A stretch of DNA of 46,027 nt from a virus: the IMG/VR virus record IMGVR_UViG_3300008267_001029, positions 1 through 46,027 of that record. The stretch is one strand, 5' to 3'. This document shows positions 36,652 through 44,981 of the stretch, piece by piece. A program made the position numbers and the translations under genes. The notes under the pieces are model-generated. The model was not told the origin of the DNA and made no database searches. It worked only from the letters and a program-made list of their open reading frames with translations. Each line of letters opens with the position of its first letter. The stretch's first letter is position 1.

Positions 36652-37299
36652 ATGAAAAGAGCATTAGGTAAAAGCAATCTTGATATTGTTAAAGATTATG
36701 TTGATGGCGTTCGTCCATTCGTCCAAGTAGGATATGATTCTAATTTGGAAAATTCAACCCGTAAAGAAGGTGAAGAGTGGGAGGATGGCCAAGGACGTAA
36801 ATGGGTTTGGAAAAATGGTAGTAAACGCAGAGTTTCAAAACGTGCAACTCTTGTTATAGAACAAAGATGTACGTGTTGTAATATGGATGTTAGATGGGGC
36901 AGTTATTTGGATGATCGTGTTTGGCCAAAAACACAAATGTGTTATGAGTGTTTTACCAATGAAGAAACCCGTCTCAAAACACTTGGTATCTGGGATACAT
37001 TTAATAAAATACGTGAACTTAAAAATGTAAGATCCGCATTGCAGGATTACAAACGAAAGTTTGAAGAAACAAAAAGTTGGTGTGAACAAAATCATGGTAA
37101 ACCAATTGAATTTTCAGAAGAAGATGGTTCAGTTGAACGTTGGAGTGGTGCTGAAAACTTTTCAAAAGTATTAGAAGATGTTACCAAGGATTTAGAAGCT
37201 ATCAATGAAAGATTATCAACGATAGATGCGGAAATTGTGGAATTAGAAACAAAATATGAGTCAGCCAAACTTAAGAGAGATAATAAAAATAGAGTATAA
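36652..37299 (+). CDS. Zinc-motif and coiled-coil protein, candidate small terminase or packaging factor
   Basis: A 215-residue protein. Residues about 38-60 are a Trp/Lys-rich segment (EEWEDGQGRKWVWKNG). Residues about 72-105 carry Cys pairs (RCTCCNMD, then MCYECF) spaced as in a zinc ribbon. Residues 120-210 form long coiled coils. The 44-base overlap with the terminase gene is where T4 has gene 16, the coiled-coil small terminase. I see no clear gp16 likeness, and the zinc motif is not typical of gp16, so the packaging role is from position. A DNA-binding adaptor is an alternative. Confidence 0.5.
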   Translation: MKRALGKSNLDIVKDYVDGVRPFVQVGYDSNLENSTRKEGEEWEDGQGRKWVWKNGSKRRVSKRATLVIEQRCTCCNMDVRWGSYLDDRVWPKTQMCYECFTNEETRLKTLGIWDTFNKIRELKNVRSALQDYKRKFEETKSWCEQNHGKPIEFSEEDGSVERWSGAENFSKVLEDVTKDLEAINERLSTIDAEIVELETKYESAKLKRDNKNRV

Positions 37300-38869
37300 G
37301 AAGTGTATTGAGGATCCTATATACTTCATGAAGAAGTATGTAAAGATTCAACATCCTATACGTGGCACTGTTGGGTTTGAACTATATCCATTTCAAGAAG
37401 AAGCTTTACAAGACTTTGTTGATAATCAATTAAACATTGTTCTCAAAAGCCGTCAGATGGGTATTAGTACTCTTACTGCCGCTTATAGTTTGTGGTTGAT
37501 GACGTTCCACAACGACAAGAACATTCTTTGTATTAGTATTACTCAAGAAACCGCAAAGGAAATTGTTACCAAAGTACGTTTTGCTAATGACAATTTACCA
37601 TCGTGGTTAAAAGTTCCATGTGTAGAAGATAATAGATTGTCATTACGATTAAAGAATGGTTCTCAAATTAAAGCGGTATCATCCGCTGGTACTGCAGGTC
37701 GTTCATCAGCACTATCATTACTAATCATAGACGAAGCTGCATTTATTGACGGTGTTGAAGAAATATGGCTATCTGCTCAATATACATTGAGTACTGGTGG
37801 TAGAGCTATCGTATTGAGTACACCAAATGGTGTTGGTAATTTCTTTCATAAAACGTGGGTTGAAGCCGAAGCAAACCAGATTTCTGGTAAGGGTGGATTC
37901 AACACAATAAGACTTCCGTGGCATTTACATCCAGATCGTGATCAATCTTGGAGAGATAAACAGACAGAATTATCTGGTGTAAAAGGTGCAGCACAAGAAT
38001 GTGATTGTGACTTTAGTACATCTGGTAATCAGGTTGTTTCGGTTGATATTTTAGAGTTTTATAAACAAACATATATAAAAGACCCAGTTGAAAGGCGCGG
38101 TAATAATCAAGATATGTGGATATGGTCATATCCTGACTATAGTAAGAACTATATAGTTACTGCGGACTGCGCAAGAGGTGATGGTGGAGATTTTAGTTCG
38201 TTTCACGTATTTGATGTTGAGTCATTGGAACAGGTTGCTGAATATAAGGGTCAATTAACAACCAAAGATTATGGCAATTTGCTTGTTAGTATAGCTACAG
38301 AGTATAATAATGCGTTGTTGGTGATAGAAAATAATAACGTTGGTTGGGCTACAATACAACAGGTTGTTGACAGAAATTATCAAAATACATTTTATAGTGC
38401 TTCTGATTTAACAATAGTTGATGTTGAAAGAACTTATACAAATAAACTCAATACTGCCGATAAAAAACTAGTAGCTGGCTTTACCACCACTACAAAAAAT
38501 AGACCATTGATGGTTAGCAAATTGGAATCATTATTTAGAGAAAAAAGTATAATAATTCATTCACTGCGATTGTACGAAGAATTGAATGTATTTATTTGGA
38601 ATGGTCCAAAAGCAGAGGCTATGAAAGGTTATAATGATGACTTGGTGATGTCATTGGCAATTGGATTGTGGGTTAGAGAAACAGCTCTTAAATTGAGAAA
38701 CGAACAAATACAATATAATAGACAAATGTTGTCTGGAATCAACAAAGTAACCAGTATACACAATCAACCATTGTTAACAAAGCCGTTTGGTCAATCTGCC
38801 GAATCATGGGAGTTTAGTCCAAACTCTAACGTAAATGGTAAAAAAGAAAGCTTAAAATGGTTGTTATAA
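37256..38869 (+). CDS. gp17: Terminase large subunit, gp17-like
   Basis: A 537-residue DNA-packaging motor and nuclease. The ATPase part shows the atypical Walker A LKSRQMGIST (63-72), Walker B LLIIDEAAF (Asp159, Glu160) and the coupling motif LSTPNG (188-192). The RNase H-like nuclease part has Asp304 in TADCARGDGG, an acidic second site in VIENNNVGWA, and the last Asp pair in YNDDLVMSLAIG. T4 gp17 is 610 residues; the shorter N terminus is common in far-T4 phages. The ATG at 37256 lies inside the upstream gene (44-base overlap), so the start is a little uncertain, but LREIIKIEYKKC is already family-like. Confidence 0.93.
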   Translation: MSQPNLREIIKIEYKKCIEDPIYFMKKYVKIQHPIRGTVGFELYPFQEEALQDFVDNQLNIVLKSRQMGISTLTAAYSLWLMTFHNDKNILCISITQETAKEIVTKVRFANDNLPSWLKVPCVEDNRLSLRLKNGSQIKAVSSAGTAGRSSALSLLIIDEAAFIDGVEEIWLSAQYTLSTGGRAIVLSTPNGVGNFFHKTWVEAEANQISGKGGFNTIRLPWHLHPDRDQSWRDKQTELSGVKGAAQECDCDFSTSGNQVVSVDILEFYKQTYIKDPVERRGNNQDMWIWSYPDYSKNYIVTADCARGDGGDFSSFHVFDVESLEQVAEYKGQLTTKDYGNLLVSIATEYNNALLVIENNNVGWATIQQVVDRNYQNTFYSASDLTIVDVERTYTNKLNTADKKLVAGFTTTTKNRPLMVSKLESLFREKSIIIHSLRLYEELNVFIWNGPKAEAMKGYNDDLVMSLAIGLWVRETALKLRNEQIQYNRQMLSGINKVTSIHNQPLLTKPFGQSAESWEFSPNSNVNGKKESLKWLL

Positions 38870-38872
38870 ATA
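38865..38872 (+). promoter_or_regulatory. Late promoter core TATAAATA before the portal gene
   Basis: Exact match to the T4 late promoter core on the coding strand, overlapping the terminase stop codon and 22 bases before ATG 38895. Function inferred from T4. Confidence 0.5.
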
Positions 38873-38894
38873 CTTATATATATGGCGGTAAAAT

Positions 38895-40677
38895 ATGACT
38901 GATAAAGCATTTCAAGAATTAAAGAATAGATCACTTTTTGCCAGACTTAAACGTCTGTTTAGCAATGACGTAATTGTTAGAAACGTATCTATCATATCAA
39001 AGTAGCCGTGTAGAACTATTTCGTGATTATGATACAATGGACATGGATCCAATTCTTGCATCTGCACTTGACATTTATGCTGACGAATGTACCAGTAAAA
39101 ATGAATTGGGTGATATTATTTCAGTACAATCTTCTAACGATGATATTAAACAAATATTAAATAATTTGTTCTATGATATTTTAAATATTGAGTTTAACCT
39201 ATGGAGTTGGACTCGTAGTTTGGTAAAGTATGGTGATTTTTATTTGAGACTTCATATTAGTCCTGAATATGGTGTATACATGGTTGAACCATTAAGTTCT
39301 TATTATGTTACCCGTGTAGAAAATGCACATTTAGAAAACAAGAATTTCGTTAAGTTTCAAGTTAATCTTCCTTACGGAAATAAACTTGAAGACTTAGAAA
39401 ATTATCAAATTGCACATTTTAGATTGTTGAGTGATAGTAACTTCCTTCCATATGGTAAGAGTATGTTAGAAGGTGCTCGTCGTGTATGGAAACAATTGAG
39501 TTTGATGGAAGACGCAATGTTGATTCATCGTATCATGCGTGCTCCAGAAAAAAGAATCTTCAAAGTAGATATTGGTAATATTCCTCCAAACGAAGTTGAT
39601 AATCATATGGAACGTATTATCGCACAGATGAAAAAGACTCCATATTTGGACCAAGCTACTGGCGATTACAACCTACGTTTCAACCTACAAAACATGGTTG
39701 AAGACTTTTTCTTACCAGTACGTGGTGGTGATAGTGGTACCGATATTAGTAATTTGCCAGGTCTTGAATGGACTGGAACAGACGATATCGAATATCTACG
39801 TAACAAGATGATGGCGGCACTCAAGATTCCAAAGGCATTCTTGGGTTATGACGAAAGTTTAAGTGGTAAGGCTACACTTGCAGCTGAAGATATTCGTTTT
39901 GCACGTACAATTCAACGTATTCAAAGAATTATTGTTAGTGAATTGAACAAGATTGCGGTTATTCATTTATATTCTCAAGGATATCGTGATGAATCACTCG
40001 TTGACTTTACATTAGAATTGACCAATCCATCTACAATCTTTGAAAAAGAAAAGATTGATGTTTGGAAGAGTAAGGTTGAAGTTAGTAAAGACATGCAAGA
40101 ACAAAAGTTGTTTAGTAAGAAGTGGATTTATGAAAACGTATTTAGTATGTCTGATCAAGACATGATTAATCTACAAAAGCAACTTATTGATGATGCTAAG
40201 GGAACATATAGATTTAAGCAAATCGAAGAAGAAGGTAATGATCCAGCTTTAAATTTCTTGAAATCAAAGGGTGAAGAATCAGGCGGATCAGGCGGATCTG
40301 GTGGTGGAGACACTGGTGGTGCTGATACTGGTGGTGGTGCTGAAGCCGGTGGTGGAGAAACAGGTGGCGGTGCCGAATCTGGAGGTGCAGCCGCAGGTGG
40401 TGCTGAATCGGGTGGTACTCCTCCACTCACAGAAAAGAAAAGAGATCAAACTGGCAGAAAAGATGCTAGAAAATATCCTTTCGGAGAAGATCCACTCGGT
40501 GAGTTAGAAAACAACCGAGATGTCGATTTATCTCCAACTCATAAATATAAAAACAAGTCTCCTTTGTCACTTGAATCTATTTCATCATTGATGAAAGCAT
40601 TTAATGGTCACAAAGATATTTTAAAGGAATCACAAGGTAAACCTTCGTTCATGGACGAAACAAACATAAAAGAATAA
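38895..40677 (+). CDS. gp20: Portal protein, gp20-like, with an N-terminal frame change
   Basis: Dodecameric portal through which DNA enters and leaves. The main frame shows LFRDYDTMDMDPILASALDI, PGLEWTGTDDIEYL, and FLGYDESLSGKATLAAEDI, all strongly portal-like. That frame opens only at TTG 38974. A separate frame from ATG 38895 encodes a typical portal start (MTDKAFQELKNRSLFARLKR, then LFSNDVIVRN) but stops at TAG 39003. Reading through needs a +1 shift between about 38985 and 39005, and roughly 40 residues expected between VIVRN and the LFRDYD segment look absent. Residues coded at about 40279-40420 are a Gly/Ala/Glu low-complexity stretch; the tail then holds ILKES, a possible gp21 site. 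Confidence 0.85.
40279..40422 (+). repeat. Gly-rich low-complexity coding repeat in the portal gene
   Basis: Imperfect GGTGGT/GGCGGA repeats encode a run of Gly with Ser, Ala, Asp, Glu and Thr (GGSGGSGGGDTGGADTGGG and on). This is locally GC-rich against an AT-rich background, and splits the portal core from a short basic C-terminal tail. Confidence 0.85.
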
Positions 40678-40684
40678 AGAATAG

Positions 40685-40692
40685 TATAAATA
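40685..40692 (+). promoter_or_regulatory. Late promoter core TATAAATA before 40739
   Basis: Exact T4-type late core, 46 bases before the ATG at 40739, in the 61-base gap after the portal gene. A TATTTATA lies 24 bases further on (40717-40724), so the two words form an inverted pair. Confidence 0.5.
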
Positions 40693-40716
40693 GTGATTAT
40701 TTTTAAATTCTACTTA

Positions 40717-40724
40717 TATTTATA
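40717..40724 (+). promoter_or_regulatory. TATTTATA element before 40739
   Basis: Exact copy of the recurring intergenic word, 14 bases before the ATG. Inverted relative to TATAAATA at 40685. Confidence 0.35.
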
Positions 40725-40738
40725 TTTAATTGGAACTT

Positions 40739-41614
40739 ATGCATAAGAAAGCGAAACATTCAAAGTTTAAAAATAGCGGCGTGCTATTTGAATTACTTAC
40801 CAGACAAATAACGTCTGATATTTTGGCCGGGCGTGATGAAACATTCACAAAAAATTTAATGTTCAAATACTTCAACGAGTCAGTGGAGTTGGGTAAAGAG
40901 TTCCAATTATACAACTTTATCGCATCACAATGCTCTAAAAATCCACAGACTGCTGACCGTATTCTTGATGTTGTATTGCAAACTCGTTCCAAGATTGATG
41001 CTCGTGAATTAAATAAACAAAAATATAACTTGGTTAAAGAGATTAAAGAACAATATAACATCGATGAGTTCTTAAAGAATAAGATTCCAAATTATAAACT
41101 TTATGCATCAGTTTACAAGTTGTTTGAAAATCAAAATTTAAATGAAGTAAAGTTTGGCGTTGAAGAGTTATTAGAAGCCAGAGAATGTGTTATTGAGAGT
41201 TTGACTAAAGATAAAAAGAGTGATTCACAACCACTAGACATTTATGATAGTCAACCAGCCGAAGTTAGATTATTGGCTTATAAGTTCCTAATTGAAAATT
41301 TCAATAAAAAGTATAGTAACTTGTTGCCAGATCAAAAGCGTTTGTTGAAAGAATATATTACAAACGTATCAAATACCAATAAGTTTACCGAGTTTGTAAA
41401 TGTAGAGTATAAGAGAGTTTCTGAGATTTTGAAGGAATATATTTCATCAATTAATAGTAACGAAGTTATTAAGATCAAATTGAATGAGACTATAACCCAA
41501 CTTTCAAGCAAAAATATTGTAGGATTGGTTAAGGAAAATCAACTTACATCTCTTTTGACCGCATATGAGTTGGTCGAAGAATTGAAAAAGATTCAAAATG
41601 AAAAAACTTCTTAA
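40739..41614 (+). CDS. Conserved head-assembly protein of unknown function
   Basis: A 291-residue, almost wholly helical, Lys/Glu-rich protein. I choose ATG 40739 (MHKKAKHSKFKNSG) over an in-frame TTG nine bases earlier, because the basic start is the conserved-looking one. The first 60 residues (GVLFELLTRQITSDILAGRD) are what I recall from proteins lying between portal and protease in marine T4-like phages. No enzyme motif. It overlaps the next gene by 17 bases. A role in prohead core building is a guess from place. Confidence 0.6.
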   Translation: MHKKAKHSKFKNSGVLFELLTRQITSDILAGRDETFTKNLMFKYFNESVELGKEFQLYNFIASQCSKNPQTADRILDVVLQTRSKIDARELNKQKYNLVKEIKEQYNIDEFLKNKIPNYKLYASVYKLFENQNLNEVKFGVEELLEARECVIESLTKDKKSDSQPLDIYDSQPAEVRLLAYKFLIENFNKKYSNLLPDQKRLLKEYITNVSNTNKFTEFVNVEYKRVSEILKEYISSINSNEVIKIKLNETITQLSSKNIVGLVKENQLTSLLTAYELVEELKKIQNEKTS

Positions 41615-42752
41615 AGAGTCAGGCGATCCATTTAGAGATATTGTAAAAAAATACGCTCAATATTATAGAGATAGCGAATTGGCTCGTATTTCTAAACAAG
41701 AATATAATGCGTGGTTACAAGCACACGCCGATAAGATTTCACCATCAACCCGTGAAAAAGTAAAAAAGCAGGTAGATGCCCAATTAAAGAAGAAGAATGA
41801 AGCTAGTACTACATCAGGCGTTCCTGGTGTAATGACACCATTTGCATTTAGTTCCAATAAAAAGTCTCCTGGTAATGTTCGTGCTGCTACACAATTCGGA
41901 TTTAAGTTAGCAAAACCTGTAAAAAAGAATCCCAGCTATGCTTTAGAAAATCAAATGTATAGTGAACCAGCATATGTAACTCCTGCTCAAAACATTGAAC
42001 CAGTTCCTACATATAAAGACTCAAATGGTTTGGTACAACACGGAGATCCAGAATTAGATCCAGCATTGGCAGGTCACGAACAAGGAATATTGCCTGTTAC
42101 TGAACACGCAAATAGACTTGTTAGACAAATGCGTAAAGAGGGAGTTGGTGGTTTGCTTTATAAATTAAAGAACGAAGCCGAACAACAACCTGTTGCACAA
42201 CCTGCTCCAACAGCACAACCCGCACCAACTGCTCCAACAGCACCTGCTCCTACCCCTAAGGCTCCCGTTGATGTTAATTTACAATCATATGATGTACAAC
42301 CGGACTTTACAGATTTTGATTCCAAATTGAAGAATAGTACTGAACAACTAAAAGTAGATCTTCAAAAGAAAATACAAGATTCTATTTTAGATAAAAAGAT
42401 TGTTGTAAGAGCTAGTAAGGGATATAAACAACCTGAAGCTGATTATACGATCAACGTAACTGGTGTACAAATTGATTATTATTATGATCGATATGTTATT
42501 GTAATTATAGGTCGTGAAGAAAGCAAACAAAAGACTGCTAAATTCTTTATCAAGCCAGGCTTCAAAATCAAAATTTTAGGAAAAGCAGATGTCAAACCTA
42601 AAGATCAATATCAAATAGCTAAATCTAAAGCATTGGTTGATCCAAATAAACAAGCTGCAACACAATCTGCAAATAACGTGACATCTGAAGAACCACCCGC
42701 AGCTGCACAAACCGCTGGTGAAAAACCACCACAATCTCAACCTACTGCTTAA
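41598..42752 (+). CDS. Pro/Ala-rich head-module protein with LKE tag
   Basis: A 384-residue protein in three parts. Residues 1-70 are a charged helical region starting MKKLLKESGDPF, with an LKE/S site at residue 7 like the other tags. Residues about 70-225 are flexible, with a Pro/Ala/Gln-rich run at about 196-225 (repeated PAPTAQPAPTAP units). Residues about 230-340 form a compact beta domain (KKIVVRASKGYKQ, YYYDRYVIVIIG). The last 40 residues are again Pro/Ala-rich. No known family. A core or internal head protein that gp21 trims would fit, but this is inference. Confidence 0.55.
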   Translation: MKKLLKESGDPFRDIVKKYAQYYRDSELARISKQEYNAWLQAHADKISPSTREKVKKQVDAQLKKKNEASTTSGVPGVMTPFAFSSNKKSPGNVRAATQFGFKLAKPVKKNPSYALENQMYSEPAYVTPAQNIEPVPTYKDSNGLVQHGDPELDPALAGHEQGILPVTEHANRLVRQMRKEGVGGLLYKLKNEAEQQPVAQPAPTAQPAPTAPTAPAPTPKAPVDVNLQSYDVQPDFTDFDSKLKNSTEQLKVDLQKKIQDSILDKKIVVRASKGYKQPEADYTINVTGVQIDYYYDRYVIVIIGREESKQKTAKFFIKPGFKIKILGKADVKPKDQYQIAKSKALVDPNKQAATQSANNVTSEEPPAAAQTAGEKPPQSQPTA

Positions 42753-42753
42753 T

Positions 42754-43356
42754 ATGAAACAAATTCTAATCGACATATTACCTTTTGAATTTAAGAAAAC
42801 ATCACTAAACGAATCATTGAAGGATGGAAAACTTCTTGTTAATGGTGTTTTACAACGTGCTGATGCAAAGAATCAAAATGGCCGTGTATACCCAGAAGAT
42901 ATTTTAAAGCGTGAAGCCGCAAAATATATGGACAACTTTGTTAAACAACGTCGTGCTATGGGTGAACTAGATCATCCAGAATCCTCTGTTGTTAACTTAA
43001 AGAATGTTAGTCACAACATCGTAGATATGGGATGGGATGGTAAGGATCTAGTTGGCACCGTTGAAATTTTACCTACCCCAAGTGGTAATATTTTGAGAGA
43101 TTTATTACAATCTGGAATTCTATTGGGTATCAGTAGTCGTGGTCTTGGTAGTGTAAAGAAAGACATGAGAGAAGGTGCTGATGTTGTACAAGATGATTTT
43201 GATTTAATTGCGTTCGACTTTGTAAGCAATCCAAGTACACAAGGTGCATTCATGTATCCTCAAGGAAAGATCAATGAAAGTGTTGATCAAAAAATAATCA
43301 TCAACCCATATAGCAATGTAGAAAGATTAATTCATAATATTCTTTCTGAATTGTAA
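42754..43356 (+). CDS. gp21: Prohead core protease, gp21-like
   Basis: A 200-residue serine protease of the T4 gp21 type, which degrades the scaffold and trims head proteins after assembly. His74 in GELDHPESS and Ser127 or Ser128 in LGISSRGLGS are the catalytic candidates; FDFVSNPST (about Asp155) carries the conserved end motif. The start is ATG 42754, right after the previous stop; an in-frame ATG at 42718 lies inside the upstream gene. Its own N terminus has SLNES at residues 17-21, a possible self-cleavage site. Length fits T4 gp21 (212). Confidence 0.9.
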   Translation: MKQILIDILPFEFKKTSLNESLKDGKLLVNGVLQRADAKNQNGRVYPEDILKREAAKYMDNFVKQRRAMGELDHPESSVVNLKNVSHNIVDMGWDGKDLVGTVEILPTPSGNILRDLLQSGILLGISSRGLGSVKKDMREGADVVQDDFDLIAFDFVSNPSTQGAFMYPQGKINESVDQKIIINPYSNVERLIHNILSEL

Positions 43357-43366
43357 TTTTAAACAA

Positions 43367-43374
43367 TATTTATA
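43367..43374 (+). promoter_or_regulatory. TATTTATA element before 43380
   Basis: Exact copy, only 5 bases before the ATG at 43380, in a 23-base gap. Confidence 0.35.
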
Positions 43375-43379
43375 TTCAT

Positions 43380-43844
43380 ATGATCAAGCTAAAACATTTA
43401 GTAGAAAATTCCACAGAAGTTGCTTATTCTCCTCTAACCAAAGAAGAAAAGAAAAAGTTATATGAAACAATCAAAGCATATAACGAATATCGTGGTGCAT
43501 TAAAAGCCGAATCCGTTTATGAAACAGCAACCAAAATTATGGAAGCTGTTAATCTAGCTGAACGTTATGCCATCAAAGAATGTAACGAATGGATGGAAGC
43601 CAAGATGATCGAACGTGACATGAAAGATGTCAAGAAGATGGCTGGTAAGTTGTATGAAGAAGCACACAAGATCAAGGGTGTTGAAAAACAACTTGAAATG
43701 TTGTACGAAGAAATTGGTATGAAGTTGGAACGTTACTTTGAAATCGCAGATCCAATTACAGAAGCTCCACAAGCTTATCAAGTACAAGGTAGACCAGATT
43801 CAGTAAGTATTGCTTCTTCAAGAGATATCGATCAAGTCAATTAA
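43380..43844 (+). CDS. Small helical prohead-core-like protein with tag
   Basis: A 154-residue, highly charged, all-helical protein (heptad-like run from about residue 20 to 120). It begins MIKLKHLVEN, with an LVE/N site at residue 9, and has another possible gp21 site near the end (PITEAPQ, ITE/A). Size, charge and place between protease and scaffold resemble the small core proteins of T4 (gp67 and gp68 types), without clear sequence likeness. Its stop codon overlaps the stop of the opposing minus-strand gene through a shared TTAA. Confidence 0.55.
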   Translation: MIKLKHLVENSTEVAYSPLTKEEKKKLYETIKAYNEYRGALKAESVYETATKIMEAVNLAERYAIKECNEWMEAKMIERDMKDVKKMAGKLYEEAHKIKGVEKQLEMLYEEIGMKLERYFEIADPITEAPQAYQVQGRPDSVSIASSRDIDQVN

Positions 43845-44269
43845 AAAATTCTGGTTGGAATACTATCAATGTATTCAATCAGTTTATTAAAGGTTTCAAA
43901 TACATAACGACGGGATGTTTCCAAAACATACCCGTCTTCTTCTTTATATACCTTAATAGTTTGTTTATGATCTTCTAGTTCTAAGCTTGGAATTTCTACT
44001 TCACAAGATAGTTCATAATCATCATCCATCTTGAAACCCATATGACCCAAAGTGTCAATTTCGTTGAATGCCCAACCATTTGGATGATCAATATCAGCGA
44101 TTTTATACTTTTGAATTTCTTCTTGTTCGTTATTTAGAAAATTTCTCATCTTCATGGTAGTAGGCTTGTAATTAAAGTTTTCATTGTTTCTGAGTTGCTT
44201 TAAGAACTTAGTGTTGCTTTTACTAATTTCCATGTGTTTACTAAAATTTGGGTTGTAATTATAGGCCAT
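43841..44269 (-). CDS. Minus-strand hypothetical protein
   Basis: A 142-residue, acidic protein. Residues 1-60 are Asn/Lys-rich and helical; residues about 60-135 look like a small alpha/beta domain (HPNGWAFNEIDTLGHMGF, SCEVEIPSLELEDH). Not recognised. It overlaps the upstream minus-strand gene by 11 bases, so the two form an operon running against all other genes in the window. It meets the plus-strand gene tail to tail with no terminator between, so the messages can overlap. Confidence 0.6.
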   Translation of the reverse strand: MAYNYNPNFSKHMEISKSNTKFLKQLRNNENFNYKPTTMKMRNFLNNEQEEIQKYKIADIDHPNGWAFNEIDTLGHMGFKMDDDYELSCEVEIPSLELEDHKQTIKVYKEEDGYVLETSRRYVFETFNKLIEYIDSIPTRIF

Positions 44270-44873
44270 ATGAGTTAATTCTATCTATAAAATCTGCTAG
44301 GATTTTTGTTTTTTCCGTACCATCATCGTCTTCAAATATGCTACTCAAAGTGTAAAATACTTTATCTTTTGGTTCATCAGAATCATTTGATAGTATTCTA
44401 ACAAAACAAGCGTAGTTATAAAATCCTTTGTTTTGATTGTTGGTTAATTTCTTGAACACAAACTTTTTGGTAGAGTCATTACTTTGTACTTCAGCGGAAA
44501 CTTCTCTGGTGCTTCTTTTATGTACAAAGTTTGTTTTACCAAATCCAGCAAAACCATTTTGCTTTGATTGAAATGTTAACAATTCTTTTTCATCAAATGG
44601 AACACCGACGTTTTCTCTTAAAACTTGATCAAATGGTTTGTCGGTAATTTCTTTTGCTTTACTTAGTGTATATTCAGCTCCTTGAACTTCAGATTCTTCT
44701 TTTAATCTGTTGATGATTTCTTTTACCTTTGTGAAATGTTTTACACTACTTGGTTTGATACTACTAGCCATTTTTCGTACTTGTGGAGATACTTTGCTTG
44801 GTTTCACATCACCTTTTTGTAATCCACGTACTAATCTAAATAGTCTTGCTTGCTTTTCACTTTGTGCTGGCAT
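44259..44873 (-). CDS. Minus-strand protein with DUF3008-like N terminus
   Basis: A 204-residue protein when read from MPAQSEKQARLFRLVRG. An ATG two codons upstream (44879) is also possible; I choose the inner one because DUF3008-type domains start Met-Pro-Ala-x-Ser-x-x-Gln. The conserved run continues as a Pro-Ser turn and KMASSIKPSSVKHFTKVK, ending about residue 52. DUF3008 is a short domain common in phage head regions with no known function. The rest (about 65-204) is an unassigned alpha/beta part. It is first in the minus-strand pair; a promoter-like run lies about 50 bases upstream on its strand. Confidence 0.65.
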   Translation of the reverse strand: MPAQSEKQARLFRLVRGLQKGDVKPSKVSPQVRKMASSIKPSSVKHFTKVKEIINRLKEESEVQGAEYTLSKAKEITDKPFDQVLRENVGVPFDEKELLTFQSKQNGFAGFGKTNFVHKRSTREVSAEVQSNDSTKKFVFKKLTNNQNKGFYNYACFVRILSNDSDEPKDKVFYTLSSIFEDDDGTEKTKILADFIDRINSYGL

Positions 44874-44918
44874 ATACAATAAATATCATTTTTTTTAACA
44901 TCTGACGATTTTTAATTA

Positions 44919-44935
44919 TATTTATTTATCAAATA
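44919..44935 (-). promoter_or_regulatory. Divergent AT-rich promoter region
   Basis: On the minus strand this reads GATAAATAAATATA, near the T4 late core, about 45-55 bases before the minus-strand gene pair. On the plus strand it is the TATTTATT word, 56 bases before the scaffold start. It could serve both directions. Confidence 0.35.
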
Positions 44936-44981
44936 CATCAATCATTTGATGTCTACAAATAAGAAAGGATAGTAATATTAT

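Noticed and set aside
40155-40507. Three overlapping frames over the portal Gly-rich repeat
   Set aside because: Pro- and His-rich shadows caused by the GGTGGT repeat; no ribosome site or family-like sequence.
42718-42753. Upstream ATG for the gp21 protease
   Set aside because: It would overlap the previous gene by 35 bases and adds an unlikely Asn/Leu-rich start; ATG 42754 follows the previous stop directly.
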